The notes below the pieces were generated by a model that had not been told where the DNA came from, did not search any database, and saw only the letters and a list, made by a program, of their open reading frames with translations. Positions 11,251 through 22,699 of a stretch of 64,000 bases of DNA are shown here, one piece after another (positions within the stretch are counted from its first letter, which is position 1; each line of letters starts with the position of its first letter). Source of the DNA: Adiantum capillus-veneris (Eukaryota > Streptophyta > Polypodiopsida > Polypodiales > Pteridaceae); assembly GCA_014529385.2 (NCBI GenBank), contig CM043942.1, positions 106,628,141 to 106,692,140 of the forward strand, given 5' to 3'. Position numbers and translations under genes: made by a program.

Positions 11251-14200
11251 TGTAAGGTTTCCAGTTTCCGAAACCTTAAAAATTGTACAAAGCTTGCAAA
11301 ACTTAATAAAAAAACACTATTGAAGGATTCCAAACACTTTTAATTTTGGTATTTTTGGAATCATAAGCAGAGCTTTACTATGTTTAGAAATTTTCAGAAT
11401 CTGAATCTGATAAAAATTGGAACAGTTACGGGTCCTGGAAAATTACAATAGAAATTAAATTAGTAACAAAAATTGGATGGTTCTAGTATTAATCATTAGC
11501 AAAGACTCTTTACAGTAAGGTTCTAGAATTAGCTAGAAAATTCCAATTTTCATCATTAAGGATCTACAAAAATCAAACAAGTAAATTCTGGAAGGTATGG
11601 GGGGAGTGTGGAAGCTGGGGAAAGTTGCCAAGGACAATGATAGCTGAAAATGGCGCAAAATGCAAGCTGGGGGGCTGCTTGGAATGTGGGAAAACTGCCA
11701 AAAACTGCCAGGTGCGCAAAAAAAGCTATAAAAGGATCCCTTCTCTTCATAATTTCACAGACACGGAGCCTTGATACTCTCTCTCTCATCTAGAGAGAAC
11801 ACTATGCAGAAATCATTAGAGATTAATCTCTAATTGATTAACCTAAACGGTAATTAGCCTAATCCTTCTTAATTAGCAAGGTTAGATTAAGCAATTTTGT
11901 TAATAAATCAAAAATTAAGCCTATGTATACTCATAAAACCTCTCTTAATTAATTAATCTCTGCTGATTATTATAATTAAGCTTAGTAATACTAAGCTAAT
12001 TATTTATCCTATCATATTAGGGCTGAAATTAGTCAAATTAACCATGAATTAATGATAAATATATTAACTAAGATTAGATTAAGTTGAAGTAATTATCACA
12101 CATGCAATAGACAGTTATTAATCTAGAAAAAATATCCTATAATTTTTTGAGTAGTTTTACTAACTAATTAGGCATAATTACTCTGTTTTTTTAGCAATTT
12201 AAATAGGGAACATTAGTAAATCGATTTGAACTGTTATGATATATTTATCAGTGGTTAATTGGAAGATGAAGAACTAGTGATAATTAGGAGAATCTCAGAA
12301 AATTCATATAGCTAATTACATTAGTAGAAATACCCTTTTTTTTAGCAATTTAAATAGGGGAAATTAGTAAATGGATTTCAAATGTTGTGATATATTTATC
12401 AGTGGTAAATTAGGTGTTACATAACCCGTGATAATTAGTCAAATCTCAGAAAATCAATCTAGCTAATTACTTTAGCAGAAATACCCTGTTCTTTGAGCAA
12501 TTTAAATAGGGGAAATTAGTAAATGGATTTCAAATGTTGGGATATATTTATTAGTGGTTAATTAGGTGGTTAAAAACCCGTGATAATTAGGAAAAGCTCA
12601 GAAAATTAATCCAGCTAATTACTTTACCAAAAATACTCTTTTTTTAGTAATTTAAATAGGGGAAATTACTAAATGGATTTCAAATGCTGTGATATATTTA
12701 TTAGTGATTAACTAGGTTTTTGAAAACCCGTGATAATTAGGAGAAGCTCAGAAAATTAATCTAGCTAATTACTTTAGCAGAAATACTCTGTTTTTTGAGT
12801 AATTTAAATAGGGGAAATTAGTAAATAGATTTCAAATGTTGTGATATATTTATTAGGGGTTTAATAAATGTGTAATAACTCGTGATAATTAGGAGAAGCT
12901 CAGATAATTAATATAGCTAATTACTTTAGAAAAAATACTCTATTTTTTGAGTAATTTAAATAGGGAAAATTACTTATTGGATTTCAAATACTCTGATATA
13001 TTTATTAGTGGTTAATTACATATTTAAGAACCCTTGATAATTAGGAGAAGCTCAAATAATAAACCTAGCTAATTACTTAAGCAGAGTTACTCTATTTTTT
13101 GAGTAATTTAAATAGGTGAATTTAGTAAATTGACTTCAATTGCTGTGATATATTTTTCAAGGGTTAATTAAGGACTAAAGAACACGTGACAATTAGGGGA
13201 AGCTCAGATAATTAATCTAGCTACTTATTTTAGTAGAAAAACTCTATTTTTTTAGATAACTTAAATAGGGGAAATTAACAAATAGATTTAAATTGAATTG
13301 AGATATTTATCAAAGGTGTATTAGACCTCAGGGAACCCGTGGTAATTATCTACCATTAGAAAATTAGTTTAACTATATATCCCAGTAAAATTACTTTAAT
13401 TTTTGGAAAAAATAAAAAGGAAAATATAGTAAAGTAAACCGAAAACCTTTGATATCAATACCAGAGAAGGAATATACCTTGAGGAATCTATGATAATTAT
13501 CCTAACCATAGATAAATAGTTTAGGTACGTATTTTGGGTCAAAAGTAACCGATTTTTGTATATAATGGACAAGAAAAATTAGGAAATAAATTTATCTAAT
13601 TGTCAAATAATTAACCGAGGTCCAAAATCCTTATTGAACGGTGGGAAAAAAAATACTTATAGCATAATTAAGTTATGGGATGAGTAACCTATCAAATCGA
13701 ATATTAAAGATCCCTATCTATTCCAAAAATCCTTATTTTTGGGTAAACAAGGAAAACAAAGGTTATTCAATTAATCTTCTAATGGATTAAGTCTTTTTAT
13801 AAGGCTTCCAAAATGGCTCCCAAGAGAACCAGTGGGAATCCTTTGACTGAAGAAGAAGATGTTAGTAACAAGCGCAACAAAGCAACTAATGATCATGAAG
13901 CAGGGCCTAGCCATAGGACACAACAGAGGAGAGTCTACGGACACCTGCCCCACAGTACATGGACGATCAATCCCAGGTGGATTTCTATTATGTCATTAAT
14001 AGCTTTTAGAGTTTATTTTAAGTTAAGCATTGCATACGTAAGGTTAGGAAGGAAAAAAAACTGGAAGGTAACTTCCACGAAACCCACGAGCAATGATTGT
14101 AACTAGGAAAGGAATAATTGGGTTATGACTGATTGAACTAGGAAAGAAATTTTTGACCATCCTTAAGACAGCTTGTCTCAAGACACCTCTAATTCTTTGG

Positions 14201-15075
14201 AAATATTTTACTCCAAGTAATGAGTAATGATGGAGATACCATCATGGAGGAGTCGGTTACCTCGGCACATGTCGAGTCTTTACCCCATGCTTGTTTATGT
14301 TTATGGATAGTACTTTTAAGTTTATCCTAGAGGAACCGCCCGGTTGTATGGGCAACTAGTTTTGGCGTATGGGCGCCCGGACTTTGGGTGAAGACTTTTT
14401 CACCCCGGTTATATAAATAAGGAATGGGTGCCGTTTTTTCACCCTTGTATAGGTGGTCTTGAGACAAGTTAGTACTGGTCAGTGATACTTTAAAAAGACA
14501 GTACCTTGTCTTAAATTTAAAGATGTCTGTTTTCTGAAAGAATGTCTTCGATACTGTTTTCAAAGGTTGTCTTAAGGAAATGCAGTTTGAAAAGTTAAAA
14601 AGGAATCATTGTTTTAATTGTGGAAAGAATGTGGTAGGAATTAAACAACAATAGAATCATGTGTGAGTGCGGGGTGGTAAGTGGGGATTGACTAAGGTTG
14701 TCAATCATGGACGGGTGGACCTGATTAGTCAGGTAACTATCCATTCCCGCGCACTAAAACATTTAGAAACTTCTTCACTTGGACGAGGAATCCACCAGCG
14801 GCTGTGCCCTCACATATGCTAGGGGGAAAAAGCGTTGGCTAAGGAAACCTTAATCTAAAGGATGAAGATATAGGGCCGGAATTTTTTTATAGGGTCCCAT
14901 TTCCACTGCGAGACAGGACTGGGTCTCTTCTAGGGCTATAAACCTAAACCATTGCCAATGGTAAGGGTGAATTCCCTAGAATTTTTCTTGTTTAAAGACT
15001 TTGACTTTAGTAGGCCTAGAGACCTGTCAATGGTACCATTCCGCTTTTGGTGTCGGCGGGTTTGGGAACCTTACA
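11251..15075 (+). repeat. 3' LTR of the chromovirus (3.8 kb)
   Basis: Starts TGTAAGGTTTCC and ends ...GGGAACCTTACA. It has the same internal order as the 5' LTR: TATA-like block near 11724, ~152-bp array, MAPKRT ORF at 13813, terminal block. The MAPKRT frame is altered after GPSHR by a small indel. Differences from the 5' LTR are scattered substitutions and short indels. Confidence 0.93.
12100..13390. repeat. ~152-bp AT-rich tandem array inside the 3' LTR
   Basis: Unit for unit counterpart of the 5' LTR array, with the same core motifs and spacing. The arrays are parallel in number and order, so the array existed before this insertion rather than growing afterwards in one LTR. Confidence 0.93.
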
Positions 15076-16060
15076 TCAATGTTCAATCAGAAACAAAAAT
15101 ATGGTGGCTTGGTGCTTTTCAAGTAATCCATTTCCATCTATTCTTCAACTCCAATGAGCCCCCATTTTATTTAATTTCACTTACTGTAAGGATTTAATCT
15201 TGCAGGTAAGTAAAGAACACCATGACATTTTATATTGGGTGTTCTATCAAACCCCTATTCTTGATGCAATTGATAGAGAAATGAATCAAGGAGAGGTGCT
15301 GGCTGTAGATGGGAGGGGAGACTTTCAACTTCAATGCCATCTTGCAGGTGACCTCAAAACACTGAAGTGTATGTATAATTATGGAATGGGTGCCATGGAA
15401 AAGTCTCCATGCTTGTATTGCATGGTGCCTTCAAAGATGATGGACCATAAGTGGTGGAGAAAGGCTCCTACTCGTCTCATGAAGATCCTAATTTCCATCA
15501 AATTCTGGATATTCCACTTGTTAATGTCCACATTTGTACAATGCATGCTCTTTGCAAAATTGTGGAGAAGTTGGTGTATCTGTACATTGGGTTTGCTTGG
15601 AAAATCAAGAATTCAGTTGAACGATAGGTCGTTGTACATGCCCTTGAACTAGTTTTGTCAGATTTGGGTCTCCATGGGGGAAATGTGAAAATCCAGTGGG
15701 ACAAGAAAAGGTCAACCAATGATAAAGATCTACCATGCAAACCATCCATTGGTGGGGTTAAGGCACGTTGTTTCTTATCTAAACCACCAGTCGTGAAAGA
15801 TAAGAAGCTAACAAAGCGTGGAAGGATATATCAGTCCACCTATGTCAATGAAATTGAGTTTCAACAATGGAAAAATATGCATATAGTAGTGAAGTACCAG
15901 GAAATTCCAAGGGTGATATTGGCATTCGCTCAAAGTGCTATTTTAGACGTGTAACAAATATGACTGGTCACAAAATTATCTCAACAATTTTAAGGAGAAT
16001 CTTCAGCTACTGAATAAAGCATTTAAGATAGTGTGGATTGAAACTCAGATTGCTCATTCC
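15076..16060 (+). pseudogene. Unrecognised gene, 3' half (GDLK / CLYC / HICTMHALCKIVEKL protein)
   Basis: The first exon resumes after the chromovirus (VQSETKIWWLGAFQ). A likely 84-bp intron, 15122-15205 (GTAATC...CTTGCAG), joins in phase to VSKEHHDILYWVFYQ. The next part holds EVLAVDGRGDFQL, LAGDLKTLKCMYNYGMGA and KSPCLYCM. A frameshift near 15480 is followed by DIPLVNVHICTMHALCKIVEKL and FAWKIKNSVER. An in-frame TAG near 15628 is followed by LSDLGLHGGNVKIQW and KPSIGGVKARCFLS, and the frame closes at 15952-15954. Weaker coding-like sequence (ENLQLLNKAFKIVW) extends to about 16060. Conserved Cys, His, Asp and Trp residues suggest a folded enzyme, perhaps a transposase, but I cannot name the family. 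Confidence 0.6.
15122..15205 (+). other. Probable intron in the unrecognised gene
   Basis: GTAATCCATTTCC at the donor and TTTAATCTTGCAG at the acceptor, AT/T-rich between them. Removal keeps one open frame (LGAFQ joined to VSKEHHD) in phase 0. Confidence 0.6.
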
Positions 16061-16460
16061 ATGATATTGTGAAAGCACCTTTTTAAATACAAAAGATTAA
16101 GAGGAGGTTTAAAATTCTTGAAAAATTGTTTTATTTACGGCACATCGTTTTCAATCGCTTACCTTAACTTCATTCAAAAGTATGGAAACCCAAGCATATG
16201 GAAAACTTCATTCAAAAGTATGGAAACCCAAGCATATGGAACACCCAAGGGTTGGAAAAGTATCATTACATGGCTAGGAATGCATATTTCACACACACAC
16301 ACAACATGGTGGCTCTTGAGACAAGGAAAACAGTTACAAAGAGTTATTTCAATGGTTCTTTCACCGCAAAGTCCTTCATCATTTGCAACAAAAACATGTA
16401 TTGGACGGTTCAACAACAACACAAGAAATTAGGCATTTGCAACAAAGGAAAAGGAAACAA
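16061..16460 (+). pseudogene. Degraded downstream sequence of the unrecognised gene, with a 39-bp duplication
   Basis: Coding-like patches occur in shifted frames: FIQKYGNPSIW, QGLEKYHYMA, FTHTHNMVALETRKTV, and then HRKVLHHLQQ with a Gln/His-rich run. A direct duplication of 'cttcattcaaaagtatggaaacccaagcatatgg' at 16169 and 16208 (39-bp step) has broken the frame. These patches probably belong to the C-terminal exons of the gene above. No family recognised. Confidence 0.4.
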
Positions 16461-17108
16461 GCAGAGGCATTCAACAACTCAAGTGGTCGTGAAGGGCAAA
16501 GAAAGTGGAGTGAGACAATGGAATATGTTAACCATAGGTGGACCAAGAGAGTTTGATTTTAGGTCACAACATGTACAAGAGGTGGAAACGAGCAGAGGCA
16601 TTCAACAACTCAAGTGGTCGTGAAGGGCAAAGAAAGTGGAGTGAGACAATGGAATATGTTAACCATAGGTGGACCAAGAGAGTTTGATTTTAGGTCACAA
16701 CATGTACAAGAGGTGGAAACGAGCAGAGGCATTCAACAACTCAACTAGTCGTGAAGGGCAAAGAAAGTGGAGTGAGACAATGGAATATGTTAACCATAGG
16801 TGGACCAAGAGAGTTTGATTTTAGGTCACAACATGTACAAGAGGTGGAAACGAGCAGAGGCATTCAACAACTCAACTGGTCGTGAAGGGCAAAGAAAGTG
16901 GAGTGAGACAATGGAATATGTTAACCATAGGTGGACCAAGAGAGTTTGATTTTAGGTCACAACATGTACAAGAGGTGGAAACGAGCAGAGGCATTCAACA
17001 ACTCAACTGGTCGTGAAGGGCAAAGAAAGTGGAGTGAGACAATGGAATATGTTAACCATAGGTGGACCAAGAGAGTTTGATTTTAGGTCACAACATGTAC
17101 AAGAGGTG
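16461..17108. repeat. 131-bp minisatellite, about five copies
   Basis: 'gcagaggcattcaacaactcaa' starts at 16461, 16592, 16723, 16854 and 16985, exactly 131 bp apart. The last copy ends at about 17108 ('caagaggtg'). The units are nearly identical; the visible variants are AAGTGGTCG (copies 1-2), AACTAGTCG (copy 3) and AACTGGTCG (copies 4-5). Since 131 is not a multiple of three, the repeat cannot encode a repeated peptide. Confidence 0.97.
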
Positions 17109-17596
17109 CCTAATGATTTAACAGATCCTATACAAGTCACGAGTCTCTCAACTTGTTGATTGTTTAGGGATATCTTTTGGCACATCACCCTTGTATCATA
17201 GCATTAAATTTTTTCATAATCCAAGAGTTGTTTCCCTAAAGAGAGTTTTGTTGATGTGTATTTGTGATAATAAGCCACACGACCACCTGTGTACCCTGGT
17301 CAGTATCCGAAACATTCTCTTGCAAAAAATTTGTCAACGAGGATAACTTTGTCTGCATTTTGTGGTAGCATTGGTCCACCTAGGGAGCGTGAGCGCATCT
17401 TTAAGGCAAAACATTGCAGTATTTTCCTCTTGGGACATTCCATTGTGAAAGATTGGTACGGATTTCTCACAGAGTTTGGCAAGACATTCTCCTAGAGTTG
17501 CATCCCTTCCACGATACTCTCTTGTTTAATAACAAAGAAAGTCATCCTTTTCAATAATCCATGAATCTACACACAAGGATGAGTTAGAGAGTGAGA

Positions 17597-17598
<2 letters not shown>
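17109..17598 (-). pseudogene. Unrecognised coding-like sequence, probably minus strand
   Basis: On the minus strand between about 17520 and 17340 a frame reads RDATLGECLAKLCEK, IFHNGMSQEENTAMFCLKDA and LPRWTNATTK without stops, more protein-like than the overlapping plus frames. It lies downstream of the better-supported minus-strand coding at 17646-18166 and could be a following exon. On the plus strand 17130-17330 there is another open stretch (SRVSQLVDCLGISFG). Neither is recognised. Confidence 0.3.

Positions 17599-17635
<37 letters not shown>
17599..17635. repeat. Poly-G run, 37 bp
   Basis: Uninterrupted G's preceded by GAGAGA. It lies immediately beside the splice-donor-like end (ATGATG/GTAAGC on the minus strand) of the neighbouring coding region. 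Confidence 0.95.
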
Positions 17636-17645
17636 CGGGCTTACC

Positions 17646-19165
<1,520 letters not shown>

Positions 19166-19189
19166 AACCCATGGATTTCTGACATTTTC

Positions 19190-20601
19190 TGCAGCATTGT
19201 TGGGTCTACTCGGGCTAATACCAGATTTGAAGACAAAAACCATTGTGGCCATTTTCAAATTGTAGTACTAAGTTGTGGTGCAGAGCAATGCCATGTAGTG
19301 GTATAGAGTCTCCAGAGGCAATAGATACTGCATTGCTTGTAGCAGTGGCCTTGGTTGTAACATCTTCACACAAGAAGGTGCTAGAGGGGATCAATAATTT
19401 TTCTTCCATGTGCAGGATTTGTTCGGATGAGAGCACGGTTGATGCTATAGGAGTGTGAGGCGTTGAATGCGTCAAATGGATGGTAGCCTTGCTAGCTATT
19501 TGGCCATGAGAAGATACATGCATGGCTGCACTCATGGAAAGTTGATGAAGGGTTTTTTTAGCATGGCTTGTAGCCTTATATGGCTAGCATCTGGAGGGGC
19601 TACAATGTTGCCTACAACCAGGGCACATGTTGAGTGGGGAGAACTAGAAAGGGATGGTGTCTGGTTGTGTTGAACCATAGCATGGTTTGCAGCACATAGG
19701 TTTTGAAGGAAGTATACAATGATGGCAGAATCACCATCATCCTCAACATATGTAGCAACGTCATTCAGAAGGGGCGAATGCTTGTCTCCAAGAATGGAGG
19801 CATGGATACATGGAGGGCAAGTTGGTACATTGCTGCAGTAGTGGCACGAGTAGGTAAATGTGGCATCACAGTCACATCAATAACAAAATCACAAATAGGT
19901 GTGGCTTCACCAAGAGCTGGCGGACATTCACGAGCTTGGCCTATAACTTGTAACTAGTTTATGCCAATGAAGGTTTTGGTGGTGCAAACAATCAAGTCGT
20001 ATATTTTTGGGTTGATAGTGCCTGCGAGGGGCCTGTTCTGTGTGGATTTAACCAAAGAGATAATATTAGAGGCAACGTGGAAAGTGCTTCCAAGAGTCCA
20101 CGCTAGTTGGGTACATTGAACCACAGGAGCAGCGTGGTTGGCAAGAAGGCTCTCAATGATGGTAGCGGCACCAACAATATGAACGATGAGGGGCTAGGTA
20201 GGCTTGAGGAGCTCGGCTTCATCATGGAATATAGGAGGGAGGCAGAAACTAAGAGGGTGTTCTATGATGCCTGCAAGTAGGAACCCAGCCAAATCTTGCA
20301 AACCATGCTTGAGGTCACATGATGAGGCTACAAGAAGGGTCTTCATTTCATGGGAAAACTGAGGTAGGGCTAGAGGATCGAGCCAAGGAATGTTGGGGTT
20401 GAAAGTGCAAGGTGATGCTCCACATCAGCTATGGTGGGCTCATTGCAAAGCATCCCAACGAGCCATGACAATATTTGTTTCCCAAATTAGGAGAAGCATA
20501 GTAGGCTACATGATGGGGCTCTTCACGAGGGGTATCTGCTACCAAGGGTATGCGTAGGGGATGCATGGTGGGGATTCTCAAAGAAGAGTCCGATCTTCTT
20601 C
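19190..20601 (-). pseudogene. Gag-like coding region of a short-LTR element, family unknown
   Basis: Minus strand, starting just after a primer site. One frame, broken by several stops, carries NIVMARWDALQ, NIPWLDPLALPQFSHEMKTL, VASSCDLKHGLQDLAGFLLA, HIVGAATIIESLLANHAAPV, QLAWTLGSTFHVASNIISL and INPKIYDLIVCTTKTFIG. Other frames carry a Thr/Ser/Pro-rich tail (TTKATATSNAVSIASG). The position after the LTR and primer site is that of gag. There is no zinc knuckle or known capsid motif that I can see, and no pol follows. It could be a non-autonomous element with a captured or novel protein. Confidence 0.45.
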
Positions 20602-20604
20602 TTT

Positions 20605-20619
20605 GCTACCATGATACCA
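20605..20619 (-). other. Primer-binding site of the short-LTR element
   Basis: In minus orientation the LTR end CTCTACA is followed directly by TGGTATCATGGTAGC, matching the first eight bases of the usual plant iMet primer site. Confidence 0.7.
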
Positions 20620-20874
20620 TGTAGAGGAGGCAAGAGCCTCATAGAGAGAAGAAGCTTGAGAGAGGGAGAGAGAGAGAGAGAGAGATAAGTTGTTAAGCTA
20701 TAGACAAAGGTATGTAGGAGAGATGGCAAGAAACAATAGGTAAAAAAGAAGCCATTGATAATTGAGTACATGAATGTTGCGCAATTACAAGGCCACATGA
20801 TGTTCATTGGATGGTGTTGTGTACCTAGTATGCTGATCGGGTGATGATGTGGATTATTATTCCCACATTGTACA
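20620..20874 (-). repeat. 5' LTR of the short-LTR element (255 bp)
   Basis: On the minus strand it begins TGTACAATGTGGG (at 20874) and ends CCTCCTCTACA (at 20620), giving TG...CA termini. It contains a CT-rich tract (20666-20685) and abuts the primer site. No second LTR was found in the window, so the element is truncated at its 3' end. Confidence 0.7.
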
Positions 20875-21430
20875 CTCAATTTCAATCCTCCATGAGCACT
20901 CTAGTAGAGTTCATTCTACCTAGAAAATGTCTGGAAGAGTCTTTATGATGAGTCTTTACCTCATGTGGCCCGAAGTCATGTTTGAGTCTCATTGCCTTAG
21001 GAGTCTATTTCTAACCATCATGAACACCCTAGTGTGGCTCTTCTAGGCTAGAGCCCATCCAGAATTGTATCTAAGTCTCTAGCTCATGAGGCTAAAACTT
21101 AAGTTTGAATCTCATGATTAGGAGATTCATTTTTCAAGCCTCATCAGAAATCTAGCAGGACTCTTTCTAGCTTGAAAACATGTGCAAAATTCTCTTATAC
21201 TTCATTGAGGATTGAAGTTAAGTTCAAGCCTCATGAGTTAGAGAATCTTGAAAAAAGTTTTCTAATTGATAGCAATATTCATAAGTCTCTAGCTCATTAG
21301 TTTGGGCCTCATGACTTGGAGACTCAATTTCAATCCTAATGATGCTCTAGCAAGGCTCTTTCTAGCTATAAACCATTATCAAAAGTCTCTACCTCACCAG
21401 GCTAAAATTTATATATGCGATCCTCCTCAC
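20875..21430. repeat. Degenerate tandem repeat, units of roughly 110-150 bp
   Basis: Recurring phrases 'agactcaatttcaatcct', 'ctctagcaaggctctttctagct', 'aaaagtctctacctcatgaggctaaa' and 'aagtttgagcctcatgattaggag' appear four to five times in the same order, with heavy divergence. No gene seen. Confidence 0.7.
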
Positions 21431-22282
21431 CTACAGACTCGTAAGTATAGCTCCAAGCTTGCTAATTTTTACTTCATCGCGGTCAGTGGGTTCAAAGTTT
21501 GGTATATGACGATATGGTAAAGTTATGTAATGCTTTCTTTGTGTTGACAAGTTTGATATTTGGTGCTATTTGAAGATAAATATTTCATGTCTCTTCCAAA
21601 GTTTTGATATCTCTCTTTGAAGGAACTCAATTTATTTATTGAGGAAACACTAGCACTTGAATGAAGACTTTTTGGAATCACAATATGTGAAACATGCTAG
21701 AATCAATTTTTTGTCTAGGAATGCAGGGTGATGCTACAATACAAGATGTATTATTTGAAATTGACGATTCAACGAAGCCAAAAAATGTAAATAGATTATC
21801 ACTAGGGATACATATGTATTGGGTTAGCCCTTTGAATATTCATCAATTGCCTACATAAGTAAGGGTACTTGTTAATATCTATTTGTTCTTCATTTTCTAT
21901 CTTGGTGTTTCTAAACACCATCGTCATTTGAGATCCCCTCAACACAAAAAATTGTTGCACAAGGCTCGTAAACAAGTCCATTTTTGTTTCTCAGTTGTTA
22001 TCCCATTTTGTAGTCTCTCTAATGATGCTTTTGACTCCATTGGTATCTATCTCTTTAAAATATCTTGAATTTGTTGACAATATATTGTTTTGAGTGGTGC
22101 AATATTTGCTGAAAGTGCTATTCATTTAAGCATTGTTCTTACATATCAACAATGTTAAATTCATCCTCCAATTTGGTCATTGTATATTCACGAAGCAATA
22201 TAGCGATGTGTTGAAGCTATGGCAATGTGTTAAGGCTAAATTTATGATACCAACCTCTAGTCACAATAGATTTTCTTTGAAC
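21431..22282. other. Non-coding stretch
   Basis: About 850 bp of AT-rich sequence with only short chance frames. No protein motif, terminal repeat or RNA gene recognised. Confidence 0.6.
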
Positions 22283-22560
22283 TACGTTTGAGCCTTATGC
22301 CCACATGCTAGTTTAGGTGAGGGATGTGAAGCTTGAACCTAAGTTCAATCCTTATCTTAGTATCCTACAGAGCAATAACAAGTGAGGCTTGAGCTTATAT
22401 TTGAGTCTCAAATCCTTGTGCTAGTGCCTTGAACTAAGTCTGAGTATGTGCACTTGCTAGTTTAGACAAGGCATGTGAGGATTGAACTTAATTTCAATCC
22501 TCTTCTTAATATACCACACAACTCCAACAAGTGAGACCCTTTTTTTTGTGCTAGTGCCTC
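22283..22560. repeat. 149-bp imperfect tandem duplication
   Basis: 'ctagtttaggtgagggatgtgaagcttgaacctaagttcaatcct' at 22308 is repeated with changes at 22457 ('ctagtttagacaaggcatgtgaggattgaacttaatttcaatcct'). The flanking 'caagtgag' and 'cttgtgctagtgcct' are repeated too. It shares 'gcttgag/ttcaatcct' wording with the degenerate array at 20875-21430, so it may be a distant part of the same family. Confidence 0.75.
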
Positions 22561-22699
22561 ATTTTTATATGGCACAAAGGGTCCCCAAAAACAACTATGA
22601 GGTCAAACACAACACAAAATACTTAAGTTTTGAGTCTCATTTTAAAGGGACTTGAATAATTCCCAAAATTCCTAAATATGTGTTATTGAGCTTATTGTA

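Larger units (their letters stand above)
2270..15075 (+). mobile_element. Ty3/gypsy chromodomain LTR retrotransposon (chromovirus), complete but decayed
   Basis: Two long direct repeats (2270-6094 and 11251-15075, each 3,825 bp by my count) flank a 5.2 kb internal region. That region holds a tRNA-iMet-type primer site, gag, protease, RT, RNase H, integrase with chromodomain, and a purine tract just before the 3' LTR. The LTRs start TGTAAGG. The 3' LTR ends TTACA and the 5' LTR has TTATA at the same point, consistent with CA mutated to TA. The target duplication is imperfect (TTCAG against TCAAT or ATCAA). Six in-frame stops and scattered LTR differences show it is old and cannot move on its own. 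Confidence 0.93.

Noticed and set aside
16461-17108. CRISPR-like array
   Set aside because: Repeats are contiguous 131-bp units without spacers, in a plant nuclear context; this is a minisatellite.
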